Assembly (NCBI RefSeq): GCF_003332885.2
Contig: NZ_QOWJ01000014.1
Span: 62,001-126,000 of the forward strand
Length of the DNA stretch: 64,000 nucleotides
Direction: 5' to 3'
Source: Paracnuella aquatica
GTDB taxonomy: Bacteria > Bacteroidota > Bacteroidia > Chitinophagales > Chitinophagaceae
Positions 34,619 through 43,989 of the stretch are shown piece by piece; position 1 is the stretch's first letter, and each line of letters starts with the position of its first letter. The translations under genes were made by a program, and so were the position numbers. A model generated the notes under the pieces. That model was not told the origin of the DNA. It made no database searches and saw only the letters and a program-made list of their open reading frames with translations.

Positions 34619-36754
34619 ATGAAAGAAGCGGACAGAGTCATTCGGCGTTTTTTTTGGGGGCAAAACTTTGCCGACGGCTTTCGGACCACCGTTGCCGTGT
34701 TGGTGCCTACTTTGCTGGGCGCTTTTTTGGGCGCTACCGAAACCGGCATTTTGTTTTCGCTGGGTGCGCTGGCCGTTAGCATCACCGATACACCGGGGGC
34801 CATCCGCAACCGCACCAACACGATGCTGTTCAGCCTTTTTTTTACTTTTTTAACCGCGCTGGCCACCATTTCCATGCGCCCCTACCTCGTCGGCATGGGG
34901 GTGCTAATTTTTGTACTGAGCTTTTTCTTTTCCATGCTGCTGGTATATGGCAACCGTGGTGGTGCCGTAGGCAGTGCCGCATTGCTGGTGATGGTGCTTA
35001 CGATGGAGCATGATCAAACACCGGCGCCGCACAACACTTTTGTCACAGCGCTTTTTATTTTGTTGGGCGGTGGCTGGTACACGGTCATCAGCCTGCTCTC
35101 TTACCACATCAGGCCCTTTCGCATGGCGCAGCGTACGTTGGGTGAATGTGTGCAGGAAGTGGCCCGATACCTGCGCATCAAAGCCGATTTTTACGACTGC
35201 AACATTGACCTGGAGGGCAGCTATCGCAGGCTGGTAACCCAACACATGGAGGTGAGCCAGAAACAAGATGATGTGCGCCAGATCTTGTTTAAAACGAGGC
35301 AGATTGTAAAAGACTCGTCCACGCCGGGCCGCCGCCTGCTGCTGGCTTTTACCGACACGGTTGATCTTTTTGAAGAAACCACCGCTTCGTTTTACGACTA
35401 CCGGATGCTGCGCAAGAACTTTGCGGAAACCGGCATGCTCCAGCATATCGCCACCATCGCCCGGTCGATGGCTAACGAACTGGAAAGCATTGGGCTGGCC
35501 ATTCAATCGAATACTAATTATGTAGCCCGGATGGATTTTAGTGCCGCCATCCAAGACTTGAAAAAAGAAATAGATGCCTTGCAATCCAACGGCGACCAAA
35601 GTAACCTGATCCTGAAAAGACTGTTGGTAAACATTCGCCGCATGATGCAGCGCATGGAGGACCTGCGGTTGTATTTTGGCCGCGGCAGCGGGCGACAAAA
35701 AGAATCGGTGCACCTCGACCGGTTTGTATCGCACCAAAGCCTGGAGGCCAATGTGCTGTGGAGCAACATGAATTTTAATTCATCAGTGTTCCGCTTTTCA
35801 TTGCGGGTAGCCATTGCGGCACTGGTGGGATTTGCGGTGTCAAAATTCATTGCGGTAAGCCACCACAGCTACTGGATCCTGATGACCACCATTTACATGC
35901 TCAAGCCCTCGTTTAGCCTTACCCGCCAGCGCAATATTGAACGCATTGTGGGCACGCTTGCCGGTGGTGCCATCGGCATCGGGCTGCTGCTTTTGGTGCA
36001 CGATAAAAATGTATTGTTTGGCCTGCTGGTACTCCTGATGTTGGGCACTTACAGTTTGATCCGCACCCAGTACCTGGCGGCCGTTGCGCTGATGACGCCG
36101 TTCCTGCTGATCTTTTTTCACTTCATGGGCATGAGCCTTGGCAAGGTGGTGGAAGAGCGGGTGGTAGATACGTTGCTGGGGTGCATCATTGCGCTGCTGG
36201 CGGGTTACCTGCTGTTTCCCACCTGGGAACGTGATGAAATGGAGAAACACCTGAAGGATATGCTGAAAGCCAACAGCAACTACCTGTTTCGTGTAGCCGA
36301 AATGTTCCAGGGAAAAGTAGTGGCGCTGCACGATTATAAGCTGGCCCGGAAGGAAGTATATGTGTCATCGGCCAACCTGGCGGCAGCTTTCCAGCGCATG
36401 CTTTCCGAACCGAAAAAGACGAGAAGGGACAGTTCGCATATTCAGCAGTTCGTGGTGCTCAATCATATCCTTTTTTCCAACATCGCCACACTCGCATCCA
36501 CGCTGCGCAGCCAGCCCGAAAAAGTGTATCCGGCCGAACTGAACCGCGCCATGCGGAAATTGATCAATACGCTGTGCACCAGCCTTGAACAAATGAATAC
36601 GCCCTGTTCGGCGAAAGCGCTGGAATCGCTGGCGGTGACAGAGGAAACCGGGGTGCCGTTAAATACGGATGAAGTGTTGCTGAAAAGGCAGATCGAATTC
36701 ATGCAGCGGCTGGGAGAAGATATTGCAAAAGCCGGTGCTGCAGTGGCGGCATAA
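34619..36754 (+). CDS. FUSC/YccS-type inner-membrane protein
   Basis: A 711-residue polytopic protein in two membrane halves (about 15-150 and 385-520), each with five or six helices, separated by a helical cytoplasmic region of about 220 residues. The N-terminal half begins FFWGQNFADGFRTTVAVLVPTLLGAFLGATETGILFSLGALAVSITDTPG, and the second reads RVAIAALVGFAVSKFIAVSHHSYWILMTTIYMLKPSFSLTRQRNIERIVGTLAGGAIGIGLLLL. This is the FUSC (YccS/AaeB) pattern. Relatives export aromatic acids, but the substrate here is unknown. The ATG at 34619 has a purine-rich GCGGAAGG ahead of it and is preferred over the TTG at 34577. Confidence 0.8.
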   Translation: MKEADRVIRRFFWGQNFADGFRTTVAVLVPTLLGAFLGATETGILFSLGALAVSITDTPGAIRNRTNTMLFSLFFTFLTALATISMRPYLVGMGVLIFVLSFFFSMLLVYGNRGGAVGSAALLVMVLTMEHDQTPAPHNTFVTALFILLGGGWYTVISLLSYHIRPFRMAQRTLGECVQEVARYLRIKADFYDCNIDLEGSYRRLVTQHMEVSQKQDDVRQILFKTRQIVKDSSTPGRRLLLAFTDTVDLFEETTASFYDYRMLRKNFAETGMLQHIATIARSMANELESIGLAIQSNTNYVARMDFSAAIQDLKKEIDALQSNGDQSNLILKRLLVNIRRMMQRMEDLRLYFGRGSGRQKESVHLDRFVSHQSLEANVLWSNMNFNSSVFRFSLRVAIAALVGFAVSKFIAVSHHSYWILMTTIYMLKPSFSLTRQRNIERIVGTLAGGAIGIGLLLLVHDKNVLFGLLVLLMLGTYSLIRTQYLAAVALMTPFLLIFFHFMGMSLGKVVEERVVDTLLGCIIALLAGYLLFPTWERDEMEKHLKDMLKANSNYLFRVAEMFQGKVVALHDYKLARKEVYVSSANLAAAFQRMLSEPKKTRRDSSHIQQFVVLNHILFSNIATLASTLRSQPEKVYPAELNRAMRKLINTLCTSLEQMNTPCSAKALESLAVTEETGVPLNTDEVLLKRQIEFMQRLGEDIAKAGAAVAA

Positions 36755-36835
36755 CCGATCGAGAAAGCGTCATTGTTTTTATCGCAGCAAAAAAATCTAG
36801 CGGTAAATCTCTATTTTTTCGAAATTAAAAGCACA

Positions 36836-37258
36836 TTAGCCTTTGCGCAGCAGCCATTCCACTGCCAGTTCATACCCTTTTAAACCCAAACCAATAATGC
36901 TGCCGGCAGCTTTTGCCGATACATGCGACAATTTGCGAAAATCCTCACGAGCATGCACATTCGAAATATGCACTTCCACCACCGGCGTGGTGATTGCGGC
37001 AATGGCATCGCCAATTGCTACTGAAGTATGTGTGTAGCCGCCGGGATTCATAATAATGCCGTCATGGTCAAAACCCACCCGTTGCAACTCGTTGATCAAT
37101 TCCCCTTCAACATTGCTCTGAAAATAGTGGAATCGCACTTGCGGATATTGCGCCACCAGTTTTTGAAAGTAGGCATCAAATGTTTCACTGCCATACACAC
37201 CCGGTTCGCGTTTTCCAAGCAGATTCAGATTGGGTCCGTTGATGATGGCAATGGTCAT
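36836..37258 (-). CDS. aroQ: 3-dehydroquinate dehydratase, type II
   Basis: AroQ removes water from 3-dehydroquinate in the shikimate route to aromatic amino acids. At 140 residues it has the type II hallmarks: IAIINGPNLNLLGKREPGVYG (catalytic Tyr in PGVYG), FHYFQSNVEGELINEL, GIIMNPGGYTHTSVAIGDAI, and VVEVHISNVHAREDFRK with the catalytic His. The enzyme forms dodecamers. The ATG at 37258 gives standard length; the longer frame to 37333 adds non-conserved residues. No other aro gene is next to it. Confidence 0.95.
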   Translation of the reverse strand: MTIAIINGPNLNLLGKREPGVYGSETFDAYFQKLVAQYPQVRFHYFQSNVEGELINELQRVGFDHDGIIMNPGGYTHTSVAIGDAIAAITTPVVEVHISNVHAREDFRKLSHVSAKAAGSIIGLGLKGYELAVEWLLRKG

Positions 37259-37353
37259 AGTTGATGTATTGCTGTGTTGCGCAATTTCGGTATTTCCGGC
37301 CTTATATTTTACAGTAAAAAGCGCCGCTAACAATTACAGCATTTCTACAGTTT

Positions 37354-37887
37354 TTATTGAATCAACATCCGCCACTCCGATTCCAAAAGGCTGTACCATT
37401 TCAGCGAAATAAACCCACCGTTTTTAAACTCGCAGTCGCGCTGCACCCCTTCAAGACGGAAACCGGCACGCTCCAAAACCTTGCTGCTGGCGTCGTTGCC
37501 CACTTCAACGGATGCGGCTACGCGGTGCATGTTCCTCGCCGTAAAAAGATGTTGCAGCACCAGCGGCAGCACTTCGCTAATGATGCCCTTTTTCCAAAAG
37601 GGTGGCAACAGCCAGTAACCAATTTCCGTGCAGCGGTGTTGGGGCTGGTAGTTGTTCATACCAATGGCTCCTACCCGGTCGCCATTTTGCAGGCTCACTA
37701 TTTTCCACCAGTGCCCGCTATTTTCTTTGATGATGTGCTCAAACCATTCCATCTGCACCCGCGTAGCTTCGTAGCTATGAAACTGCACGCCATAATAGCG
37801 GATCACATCCGGGTGGCTGAGGCCTTCAAAAACAAAAGCCTGGTCGGCGGGTTGAAATGCTTCCAACTTAAAACGCTGCGAAAACAT
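37354..37887 (-). CDS. GNAT-family N-acetyltransferase (RimJ/RimL type)
   Basis: A 177-residue acetyl-CoA-dependent acetyltransferase. It shows the RimJ/RimL-like course: FSQRFKLEAFQPADQAFVFEGLSHPDVIRYYG, then VGAIGMNNYQPQHRCTEIGYWLLPPFWKKGIISEVLPLVLQHLF (the acetyl-CoA loop follows GYWL), ASVEVGNDASSKVLERAGFRLEG and a final EWRMLIQ. Members acetylate ribosomal proteins or small amines; the target here is unknown. It stands 95 bp upstream of aroQ on the same strand. Confidence 0.85.
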   Translation of the reverse strand: MFSQRFKLEAFQPADQAFVFEGLSHPDVIRYYGVQFHSYEATRVQMEWFEHIIKENSGHWWKIVSLQNGDRVGAIGMNNYQPQHRCTEIGYWLLPPFWKKGIISEVLPLVLQHLFTARNMHRVAASVEVGNDASSKVLERAGFRLEGVQRDCEFKNGGFISLKWYSLLESEWRMLIQ

Positions 37888-38038
37888 AGTTTGAATTTAG
37901 CCCATCCAAAAGGTTATGTCAAATGTAGCCCGGCAGCCGCTTTGCCAGGATATTTTTATCAAATGTGTTGTTGATTGATATAAGCAACTCCTTGCGGCAT
38001 TTTGGCTAAATTGTTAGCTGCCGGAAAATTGAACATTT

Positions 38039-38983
38039 ATGAATACAATGATATTGCTGCTTGCCGCTTTGGTGTGGACACTGAGCGCTGCCTGCCAGGT
38101 GGACGGGACCATCGAGAAAGAGGTATTTGTGCAACCTGATTCGATGAAAATCTATGGCAGTGTATTAAGGCCGCAAAAGGCCTTCACCGGCGATGCGGTT
38201 TTGATCATTGCAGGTTCCGGCCCTACCGACCGCGATGGCAACCAGCCAACAATGCGCACCAATGCTTACAAACAAGTTGCCGACAGCCTGGCGCTGCATG
38301 GCATTGCCTCCCTGCGCTACGATAAACGCTTTATTGGCAAAAGCACCGGCGCTGTTCGGGAAGAAAAACTGCGGTTTGAAGACAACGTGTTGGTAGCACA
38401 GGCTTTTTTTGAACTGCTGCAAAAAGAGAGCGGTATTAAACGTGTTTTTATTGCGGGTCATAGCGAGGGCTCCACTGTGGGCATGCTGCTGGCCGAACGG
38501 GTAAAGGCAGCAGGATATATTTCCATTGCTGGTCCTGGGTTTGCCGCCGATTCGTTGCTGCGGAAACAATTGAGTGCTGTTCCGGAAGCACTAAAAACGG
38601 AAGCGTACCAGGCAATGGACAGTTTAAAAGCAGGCCATACGGTGCACAAAATAAACCCAGCGCTCATGGGTTTGCTCCGCCCCAGCATTCAGCCCTATAT
38701 GACTTCATGGTTCAAACAAGAGCCACAGCAAATTGTGGCGCGGTTAAAAATGCCGGTGCTGGTTGTACAGGGCACAACAGACATACAGGTGGGCGTAGAA
38801 AACAGCACTGCCTTATCGATGGCGTGTAAGAATTGCACCGTTGCCATTATCGAAGGCATGAACCACGTGCTGAAAACGGCACCGGCAGACCGGGGCTCTA
38901 ACATTGCTACTTACTCAAAACCCGAGCTGCCTTTAGCGCCGGGTCTGGTGGGTGCACTGGTAAAATTTATCAGAAAAAAATAA
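38039..38983 (+). CDS. Exported alpha/beta hydrolase
   Basis: A 314-residue hydrolase with a signal-like N-terminus (MILLLAALVWTLSAAC). The alpha/beta fold is visible: AVLIIAGSGPTDRDGNQP (oxyanion region), GIASLRYDKRFIGKS, and the nucleophile elbow VFIAGHSEGSTVGMLLA with Ser in GHSEG. Then come VLVVQGTTDIQV (Asp) and IEGMNHVLK (His), completing the triad. The GSGPTDRDGN loop is typical of a family of serine aminopeptidase-like hydrolases. A Cys follows the hydrophobic stretch, but the -3 position is Ser, so a lipoprotein site is doubtful. Substrate unknown. Confidence 0.8.
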   Translation: MNTMILLLAALVWTLSAACQVDGTIEKEVFVQPDSMKIYGSVLRPQKAFTGDAVLIIAGSGPTDRDGNQPTMRTNAYKQVADSLALHGIASLRYDKRFIGKSTGAVREEKLRFEDNVLVAQAFFELLQKESGIKRVFIAGHSEGSTVGMLLAERVKAAGYISIAGPGFAADSLLRKQLSAVPEALKTEAYQAMDSLKAGHTVHKINPALMGLLRPSIQPYMTSWFKQEPQQIVARLKMPVLVVQGTTDIQVGVENSTALSMACKNCTVAIIEGMNHVLKTAPADRGSNIATYSKPELPLAPGLVGALVKFIRKK

Positions 38984-38984
38984 A

Positions 38985-39148
38985 CTCCGCCCTCCGTCGT
39001 TGCGAGGCGCCGGATGCATCATCAACTGTTAAAAACAAAAGCGCCGAAGCACTCTCTTAAAGACCCAACGGTCAAAGGAGCTTGCTTCGGCGCAAAAATT
39101 ATTAGAACAGTAAACATCAGCTACACCTCGCAATGAAGTGCGGCGGAG
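38985..39148. repeat. Nested inverted repeat around the carA terminator
   Basis: An outer pair (about 38985-39007 with TTGCGAGG; 39126-39148 with CCTCGCAA, and CTCCGCC/GGCGGAG) encloses the terminator hairpin 39041-39093. The outer pairing is imperfect. It resembles degenerate copies of an intergenic element. Confidence 0.4.
39041..39093 (-). terminator. Terminator of carA
   Basis: GCGCCGAAGCA / TGCTTCGGCGC stem with a long loop, followed on the minus strand by CTTTTTGTTTTT. Confidence 0.65.
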
Positions 39149-39152
39149 GTTT

Positions 39153-40262
39153 TTACACTACTCCTTCCTGCTGGCGAATCATGTTTACGAACTCATCAAA
39201 CAGGTAGCGGCTGTCGTGTGGACCAGGCGTCGATTCGGGGTGGTATTGTACCGAAAAATGCGGCTTGCCTTTTACCCGGATACCTTCAATCGATTCATCG
39301 TTCAGGTTCACATGCGTGATCTCGATGTGCTCCGCTTTGCGTACCGCTTCGGGGTCTACACCAAACCCGTGATTCTGCGTAGTGATCTCGCATCTGCCGG
39401 TCAGCAGGTTTTTCACCGGGTGGTTCATACCGCGATGGCCGTGGTGCATTTTAAAGGTTGGAATATCATTGGCCAGCGCCAGCAACTGGTGGCCCAGGCA
39501 AATACCAAAGGTAGGCTTGTCTTCGGCCAACACTTCCTTAATGGTTTCCACGGCATAAGGCATTGCAGCCGGGTCGCCGGGACCATTGGATATAAAATAA
39601 CCCGCAGGGCTAAACGCTTTTAATTCGGACAGCGGCGTTTTTGCAGGGAATACTTTTACATATGCGCCACGGTCAACCATGCAATTAAGGATGTTGCGCT
39701 TGGTGCCAAAATCCAACACGGCAATGCGGATCGGCGAAGTGGGATCGCCCAGTTCGTAAGGCACTTTGGTGCTAACGACCGAAGCCAATTCGAGGCCGTC
39801 CATGTTGGGCACTTCCGCCAGTTTAGCTTTAAGCACTTCGGCGTCAAGTATCTCGGTGGAGATCAAACAATTCATGGCGCCGCGTTCCCGAACCTTTGTT
39901 ACCAGTGCACGGGTGTCCACACCTTCGATGGCCACGAGGTTGTGTTTCTTCAGGTACTCGTCCAATGAGCCTGCAGCCTGCTTGCGGGAAAACAACTCTT
40001 CGAGGTTGCGGGCAATCAACCCTTTAATTTTAATACTGTCCGACTCAACATCCTCTTCTTTTACGCCATAGTTGCCGATATGAACATTGTTCATGATCAG
40101 CACCTGGCCGTAGTACGAGGGGTCGGTAAATACTTCCTGGTAACCGGTCATGCCGGTATTGAAGCAAAGTTCGCCACCGGTGGTGCCAGATGCGCCAAAG
40201 GCTTTGCCTTCGTAAACGGTGCCGTCTTCCAGAACTAAAAGTGCTTTGGGTTGTTCGCTCAT
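39153..40262 (-). CDS. carA: Carbamoyl-phosphate synthase small (glutaminase) subunit
   Basis: CarA hydrolyses glutamine and passes ammonia to CarB for carbamoyl phosphate, feeding arginine and pyrimidine synthesis. At 369 residues the N-terminal domain is ALLVLEDGTVYEGKAFGASGTTGGELCFNTGMTGYQEVFTDPSY; the class I glutaminase shows GYFISNGPGDPAAM, the nucleophile elbow FGICLGHQLLALA, and the His/Glu in FSVQYHPESTPGPHD. The large-subunit gene carB is elsewhere. carA is separated from the alpha operon by one unrelated gene on the same strand. A -7 box precedes it at 40280-40287. Confidence 0.96.
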   Translation of the reverse strand: MSEQPKALLVLEDGTVYEGKAFGASGTTGGELCFNTGMTGYQEVFTDPSYYGQVLIMNNVHIGNYGVKEEDVESDSIKIKGLIARNLEELFSRKQAAGSLDEYLKKHNLVAIEGVDTRALVTKVRERGAMNCLISTEILDAEVLKAKLAEVPNMDGLELASVVSTKVPYELGDPTSPIRIAVLDFGTKRNILNCMVDRGAYVKVFPAKTPLSELKAFSPAGYFISNGPGDPAAMPYAVETIKEVLAEDKPTFGICLGHQLLALANDIPTFKMHHGHRGMNHPVKNLLTGRCEITTQNHGFGVDPEAVRKAEHIEITHVNLNDESIEGIRVKGKPHFSVQYHPESTPGPHDSRYLFDEFVNMIRQQEGVV

Positions 40263-40279
40263 TTTAAAAACAAATTGCG

Positions 40280-40287
40280 CAAAAGTA
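40280..40287 (-). promoter_or_regulatory. Putative -7 box for carA
   Basis: TACTTTTG followed by CGC on the minus strand, 17 bases before the carA ATG. It overlaps the end of the preceding gene's terminator. Confidence 0.5.
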
Positions 40288-40318
40288 AAGAAGCCAGCCC
40301 ATAATGGCCAGCTTCTTT
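40287..40318 (-). terminator. Terminator of DUF2167 gene
   Basis: AAAGAAGCTGGCC / GGCTGGCTTCTTT stem (one mismatch) with a 6-base loop; lies 20 bp beyond the stop. Confidence 0.7.
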
Positions 40319-40337
40319 TTAAACTTCACGAAACTTT

Positions 40338-41270
40338 TTATACCGGGGTTTGCTCCGGATCGGCCTGCTGGTAAACAGGAGCCGGTTCCACAGCTGTTTT
40401 CCGGTTGCGAAACCTTTTTACAATAGCACCGCCTAAAGCGATAAAACCCACGACGATGATTTTGAAAAACTTGGCAATAAATGCGAAGAAGCCGCCTTTC
40501 ACCAACATCTTGCCGGCCACTAACCCGCCAATTGTCCATGCAGCAACGTTGTCGGTCGTTTCGTTGAAATCGGCATATCGATTTCCTTCGGTAAAGGCAA
40601 CCGCACTCAGCAGCGGGTTGATGCTTTGCTTTACGCTGTCCAGTTGATTAACGTTACTCACCGCCTGCAGTATCAACACGCCGTGGCGGCCCAGCACCCT
40701 AACGTCGTAATTGAGGGTATGGCTTTCCTCGCCTGGACTTGAAAACTCTTTGGCCCAATGCAACACGTTGCGGCTCTGATCGTAGTAGGGTTTGGCAGCC
40801 CATCCCACTAAAAACATCGAACTAATACCGGCAGCCTGCCGCTCTTTGTTGTCTTCAATAGCTTCATCCTGAAGCTCTTTCAAGAGCTCGTCGTAATTAA
40901 TTTCCTGGGCATCATCATCTTTTACATAGCCCATGTCGCTGTATTCCACAACAAAAGCATAACTGGCGATTGCGGCCATTTCGTTTTTCGGCACCAGCAT
41001 GCCAAGCGCAGTTTGGCCCTTCAGGTTACCCCAAAGTTCTTCCAGCACATAACGGGCTTCTTTTGCTTCTAAAAACTTGAAGTTTTCCGGCACATTGATC
41101 GTGACCTTGGTGTCGGCAAGCAATATTTTGCCGGTTTTATAGTGCAATGCATTTTCGATGGAGTCGAGCTGGCGGAGTTGATCCTCAAATATCTTGAGTG
41201 AATCGGTGGGGTCATTGGCAAATGAAGTGCCGACCAGGAAAAAGCTCAGGATGAGCAACACAGTTTTCAT
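40338..41270 (-). CDS. DUF2167 membrane-anchored exported protein
   Basis: A 310-residue protein with a signal peptide (MKTVLLILSFFLVGTSFAN), an external domain of about 230 residues, and a C-terminal membrane stretch (GGFFAFIAKFFKIIVVGFIALGGAIV) followed by a basic, Pro-rich cytoplasmic tail. The domain signature is GKILLADTKVTINVPENFKFLEAKEARYVLEELWGN, with VEYSDMGYVKDDDAQEINYDELLKELQ and GWAAKPYYDQSRNVLHWAKE, matching DUF2167. No biochemical function is established. The start at 41270 is chosen for the signal peptide. It lies between rplQ and carA. Confidence 0.85.
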   Translation of the reverse strand: MKTVLLILSFFLVGTSFANDPTDSLKIFEDQLRQLDSIENALHYKTGKILLADTKVTINVPENFKFLEAKEARYVLEELWGNLKGQTALGMLVPKNEMAAIASYAFVVEYSDMGYVKDDDAQEINYDELLKELQDEAIEDNKERQAAGISSMFLVGWAAKPYYDQSRNVLHWAKEFSSPGEESHTLNYDVRVLGRHGVLILQAVSNVNQLDSVKQSINPLLSAVAFTEGNRYADFNETTDNVAAWTIGGLVAGKMLVKGGFFAFIAKFFKIIVVGFIALGGAIVKRFRNRKTAVEPAPVYQQADPEQTPV

Positions 41271-41335
41271 GTACTGAAGTTTGTTTTGGTTCGGCGTAAA
41301 AATAACGGAAAAATCAAATAAGCTCATCAATAAAA

Positions 41336-41365
41336 AAAGCGGAATGCATGTGCATTCCGCTTTTC
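41336..41365 (-). terminator. Terminator of the ribosomal alpha operon
   Basis: AAAAGCGGAATGCA-TG-TGCATTCCGCTTTT, 22 bp past the rplQ stop, followed by T-rich sequence on the minus strand. Confidence 0.85.
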
Positions 41366-41386
41366 AATAAGAGTAAACCGTATTGC

Positions 41387-41920
41387 TTACGAAGGTTGCT
41401 GTTCTGCACTTTCGGGTGCAGCATCAGCAGCCGGGCCAGCGCCTTGAGTCTGCTCAGGCGTTGCTGCTTCAGCAGCAGTATCAGCCTTTTTGCGGCTACC
41501 ACCAGCACGGCGGGTACGCTTAGCGGGCTCAGCTTTGGCTTCTGCAGCTTTACCGTAAATTTCGTTGAAATCAACCAGCTCAATCAGGGCCTGCTCGGCG
41601 TTATCGCCAGGACGAATTCCCAGTTTGAGGATGCGGGTGTAACCACCGGGACGACCGGCAATTTTTTCGCTGATCACATCAAACAGTTCCTTGATCGCTT
41701 CTTTGTTTTGCAGGTAGCTAAACACCACACGACGCTGGTGCGTTGTGTTTTGCTTGCTCTTGGTGATCAGGGGCTCCACGTAAGTACGCAGCGCTTTGGC
41801 CTTGGCCAAAGTGGTAACAATACGTTTGTGGGCGATCAACTGAATGGCGAGGTTGCTCAACAGGGCCTCGCGGTGGGCTTTCTTCCGGCCCAGGTTGTTT
41901 ACTTTGTCTCCGTGACGCAT
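41387..41920 (-). CDS. rplQ: 50S ribosomal protein L17
   Basis: L17 is a core large-subunit protein. The first 120 residues are standard: [56 protein letters not shown], and later [25 protein letters not shown]. Beyond about residue 125 there is a long Ala/Lys/Glu tail ([18 protein letters not shown]... to 177) not found in E. coli L17 (127 residues) but usual in this phylum. It is the last gene of the alpha operon, followed by a strong terminator. Confidence 0.97.
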   Translation of the reverse strand: MRHGDKVNNLGRKKAHREALLSNLAIQLIAHKRIVTTLAKAKALRTYVEPLITKSKQNTTHQRRVVFSYLQNKEAIKELFDVISEKIAGRPGGYTRILKLGIRPGDNAEQALIELVDFNEIYGKAAEAKAEPAKRTRRAGGSRKKADTAAEAATPEQTQGAGPAADAAPESAEQQPS

Positions 41921-41976
41921 GACGTTGTTATGTTTGTGAACTGCACCGTGTCAAGGAATGCAGCCCTTGTTTAGAA

Positions 41977-42055
41977 TAAGTCAAAAGGCAAAATTAAAAA
42001 TTCAAAAAAGGTAACCTTCTCCGCTTTTTACTTTTCCCTTTTGACTTTTGACTTA
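41977..42055. repeat. Iterated inverted-repeat spacer rpoA-rplQ
   Basis: Left arm of TAAGTCAAAAGGCAAAATT words; right arm reads CTTTTCCCTTTTGACTTTTG, the complement of the same words. Centre about 10 bases. Confidence 0.65.
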
Positions 42056-42067
42056 TCAAGAACTTAT

Positions 42068-43069
42068 TTAAATATCATCTTTATCTACACCCAGCTTGCT
42101 CAGGTCCATACCGAAGTGGAGGCCACGTTCGTTCAATACCTGCTCAATTTCTGAAAGTGACTTCTGGCCGAAGTTGCGGAACTTCATCAGGTCTTCCTGC
42201 TCGTATTGAACCAGCTCGCTCAGCGAGTTGATCTTAGCGGCTTTCAGACAGTTGAAGGCACGAACCGACAGGTCGAGGTCTTCCAGCGGGGTTTTCAGCA
42301 CCTTGCGCAGTTGCAGGGTTTGCTCGTCTACGATGTCTTCTTTTTTCTCTTCTTTGTTGTCGAAGGTGATGTTTTCATCGGTGATGATCATCAGGTGCTG
42401 GATCAGGATCCGGCTGGCTTGCTTCACGGCCTCTTCGGGGTGAATGGTGCCATCGGTGGTCACTTCCATTACCAGTTTCTCGTAGTCGGTGCGCTGTTCT
42501 ACGCGGGTATTTTCGATGCTGTATTTCACGTTTTTGATGGGCGTGTAAATAGCATCAACAGGGATGTAACCCAGGGGTGCATCCTTTGGTTTGTTTTCTT
42601 CGGCGGGTACATAACCGCGGCCTTTGCCGATGGTCAGTTCCACATCCAGTTTCACCGAATTGTCCAGGGTGCAGATCAGCAGCTCAGGGTTCATTACCTG
42701 GAAGCTTTGTGTGCCCTCGCCAATCATAGCGGCGGTGAACTCGGTTTTGTTTTTGATGCTCAGCATGATGCGCTCATTCTGAACATCGTGGTCAACCACT
42801 TTCTTCAGGCGCACCTGCTTGATGTTGAGCAGGATTTCTACCACATCTTCAGAAACGCCATGAATGGTGGCAAACTCATGCTCCACACCTTCGATCTTCA
42901 CACCAGTGATGGCGTAACCTTCCAAAGAGCTGAGCAGCACACGGCGCAGGGCATTGCCTACGGTTACGCCATAGCCAGGCTCCAGCGGACGAAACTCAAA
43001 CTGAGCCTCGAAGTCGGTTACTTTTTGGAGAACGATCTTGTCGGGCTTCTGAAAATTCAAAATAGCCAT
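42068..43069 (-). CDS. rpoA: RNA polymerase subunit alpha
   Basis: The alpha subunit (333 residues) nucleates RNA polymerase assembly and contacts upstream promoter DNA and regulators. The alpha-NTD has [61 protein letters not shown]; after a charged linker (about 235-250), the alpha-CTD has [52 protein letters not shown], the helix-hairpin-helix that binds UP-elements. It is sixth in the operon, with long repeat-bearing spacers on either side. Confidence 0.98.
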   Translation of the reverse strand: MAILNFQKPDKIVLQKVTDFEAQFEFRPLEPGYGVTVGNALRRVLLSSLEGYAITGVKIEGVEHEFATIHGVSEDVVEILLNIKQVRLKKVVDHDVQNERIMLSIKNKTEFTAAMIGEGTQSFQVMNPELLICTLDNSVKLDVELTIGKGRGYVPAEENKPKDAPLGYIPVDAIYTPIKNVKYSIENTRVEQRTDYEKLVMEVTTDGTIHPEEAVKQASRILIQHLMIITDENITFDNKEEKKEDIVDEQTLQLRKVLKTPLEDLDLSVRAFNCLKAAKINSLSELVQYEQEDLMKFRNFGQKSLSEIEQVLNERGLHFGMDLSKLGVDKDDI

Positions 43070-43124
43070 AATAGACTTTCCTTTTCTTTTTTAGAATTTG
43101 GGGTTAGTTACCGATTATCGTCAA

Positions 43125-43203
43125 ACGTGAAACGTCAATGGTGAATGGTCAATGAAAATCGGCAACCGTAAGATATTCACGATTGCCGATTCACCATTCA
43201 CGA
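43125..43203. repeat. Iterated inverted-repeat spacer rpsD-rpoA
   Basis: Left arm ACGTGAAACGTCAATGGTGA and following words up to ATCGGCAA; right arm ATTGCCGATTCACCATTCAC is their complement. Fills most of the 134-bp gap up to the rpsD stop. Confidence 0.65.
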
Positions 43204-43809
43204 TTATTTCGAGTACAATTCGACGATCAGTTGTTCCTTGATGTTTTCAGGAACGGCCTCACGCTCAGGGTAGGTAATGAACGTACCGGTAAGGGTGGTT
43301 TCATTCCAGTCTACCCAGCTAAACTTCTGGTTTTTGCCACGCACCTGGCTGGTGATGGAGCTATTGTCTTTCGACTTGTCCTTTAGCGCCACAATGTCGC
43401 CCGGCTTCAGTTGGAACGAAGGAACGTTCACTACTTCACCGTTTACGGTAACGTGCTTATGGCTAACCAGCTGGCGGGCAGCAGGACGGCTGGGTGCAAT
43501 ACCCATGCGGAATACCGCATTGTCCAAACGTGCTTCCAGGAGCTTGATGAGGTTTTCACCGGTAACGCCTTTACGACGGGAGGCTTCTTCAAAAGTTTTG
43601 CGGAACTGCTTTTCCAGCACACCGTAAGTGTACTTGGCTTTTTGCTTTTCACGAAGCTGCAGGGCGTACTCACCCAAGGTTTTGCGCTTGCGCTGTGCGC
43701 CGTGCATACCTGGAGGGTTAGAGTTTTTGCCCAGCCATTTGCCATTGCCCAGGATGGGCTCCCCGAAAATGCGGGAGATTTTGGTCTTAGGACCATTGTA
43801 ACGTGCCAT
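43204..43809 (-). CDS. rpsD: 30S ribosomal protein S4
   Basis: S4 is a primary 16S rRNA-binding protein and, in enterobacteria, the translational repressor of this operon. At 201 residues it has [74 protein letters not shown], then the S4 domain [53 protein letters not shown]. The start and length agree with the family. Whether it regulates this operon here is unknown. Confidence 0.97.
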   Translation of the reverse strand: MARYNGPKTKISRIFGEPILGNGKWLGKNSNPPGMHGAQRKRKTLGEYALQLREKQKAKYTYGVLEKQFRKTFEEASRRKGVTGENLIKLLEARLDNAVFRMGIAPSRPAARQLVSHKHVTVNGEVVNVPSFQLKPGDIVALKDKSKDNSSITSQVRGKNQKFSWVDWNETTLTGTFITYPEREAVPENIKEQLIVELYSK

Positions 43810-43920
43810 ATCAGTTTATTTCATTTCCGCTTTTTAGAAACCGGTGCGTTCATCGTTGAAAGCGGTAAAAATTAATGAAGCACCCTTTAGTAAATGAGAT
43901 AACTGAAAGCTATCTAAACA

Positions 43921-43985
43921 GTTGGAAGTCGGAAGTCCGCAGTCCGATGAAATGTCTTCCGACAACGGACTTCGGACTTCCGACT
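43921..43985. repeat. Iterated inverted-repeat spacer rpsK-rpsD
   Basis: Left arm TTGGAAGTCGGAAGTCCG...CAGTCCGA; right arm TCTTCCGACAACGGACTTCG and GACTTCCGAC are complements. Centre only a few bases, so a long hairpin is possible. Confidence 0.65.
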
Positions 43986-43989
43986 AAAA

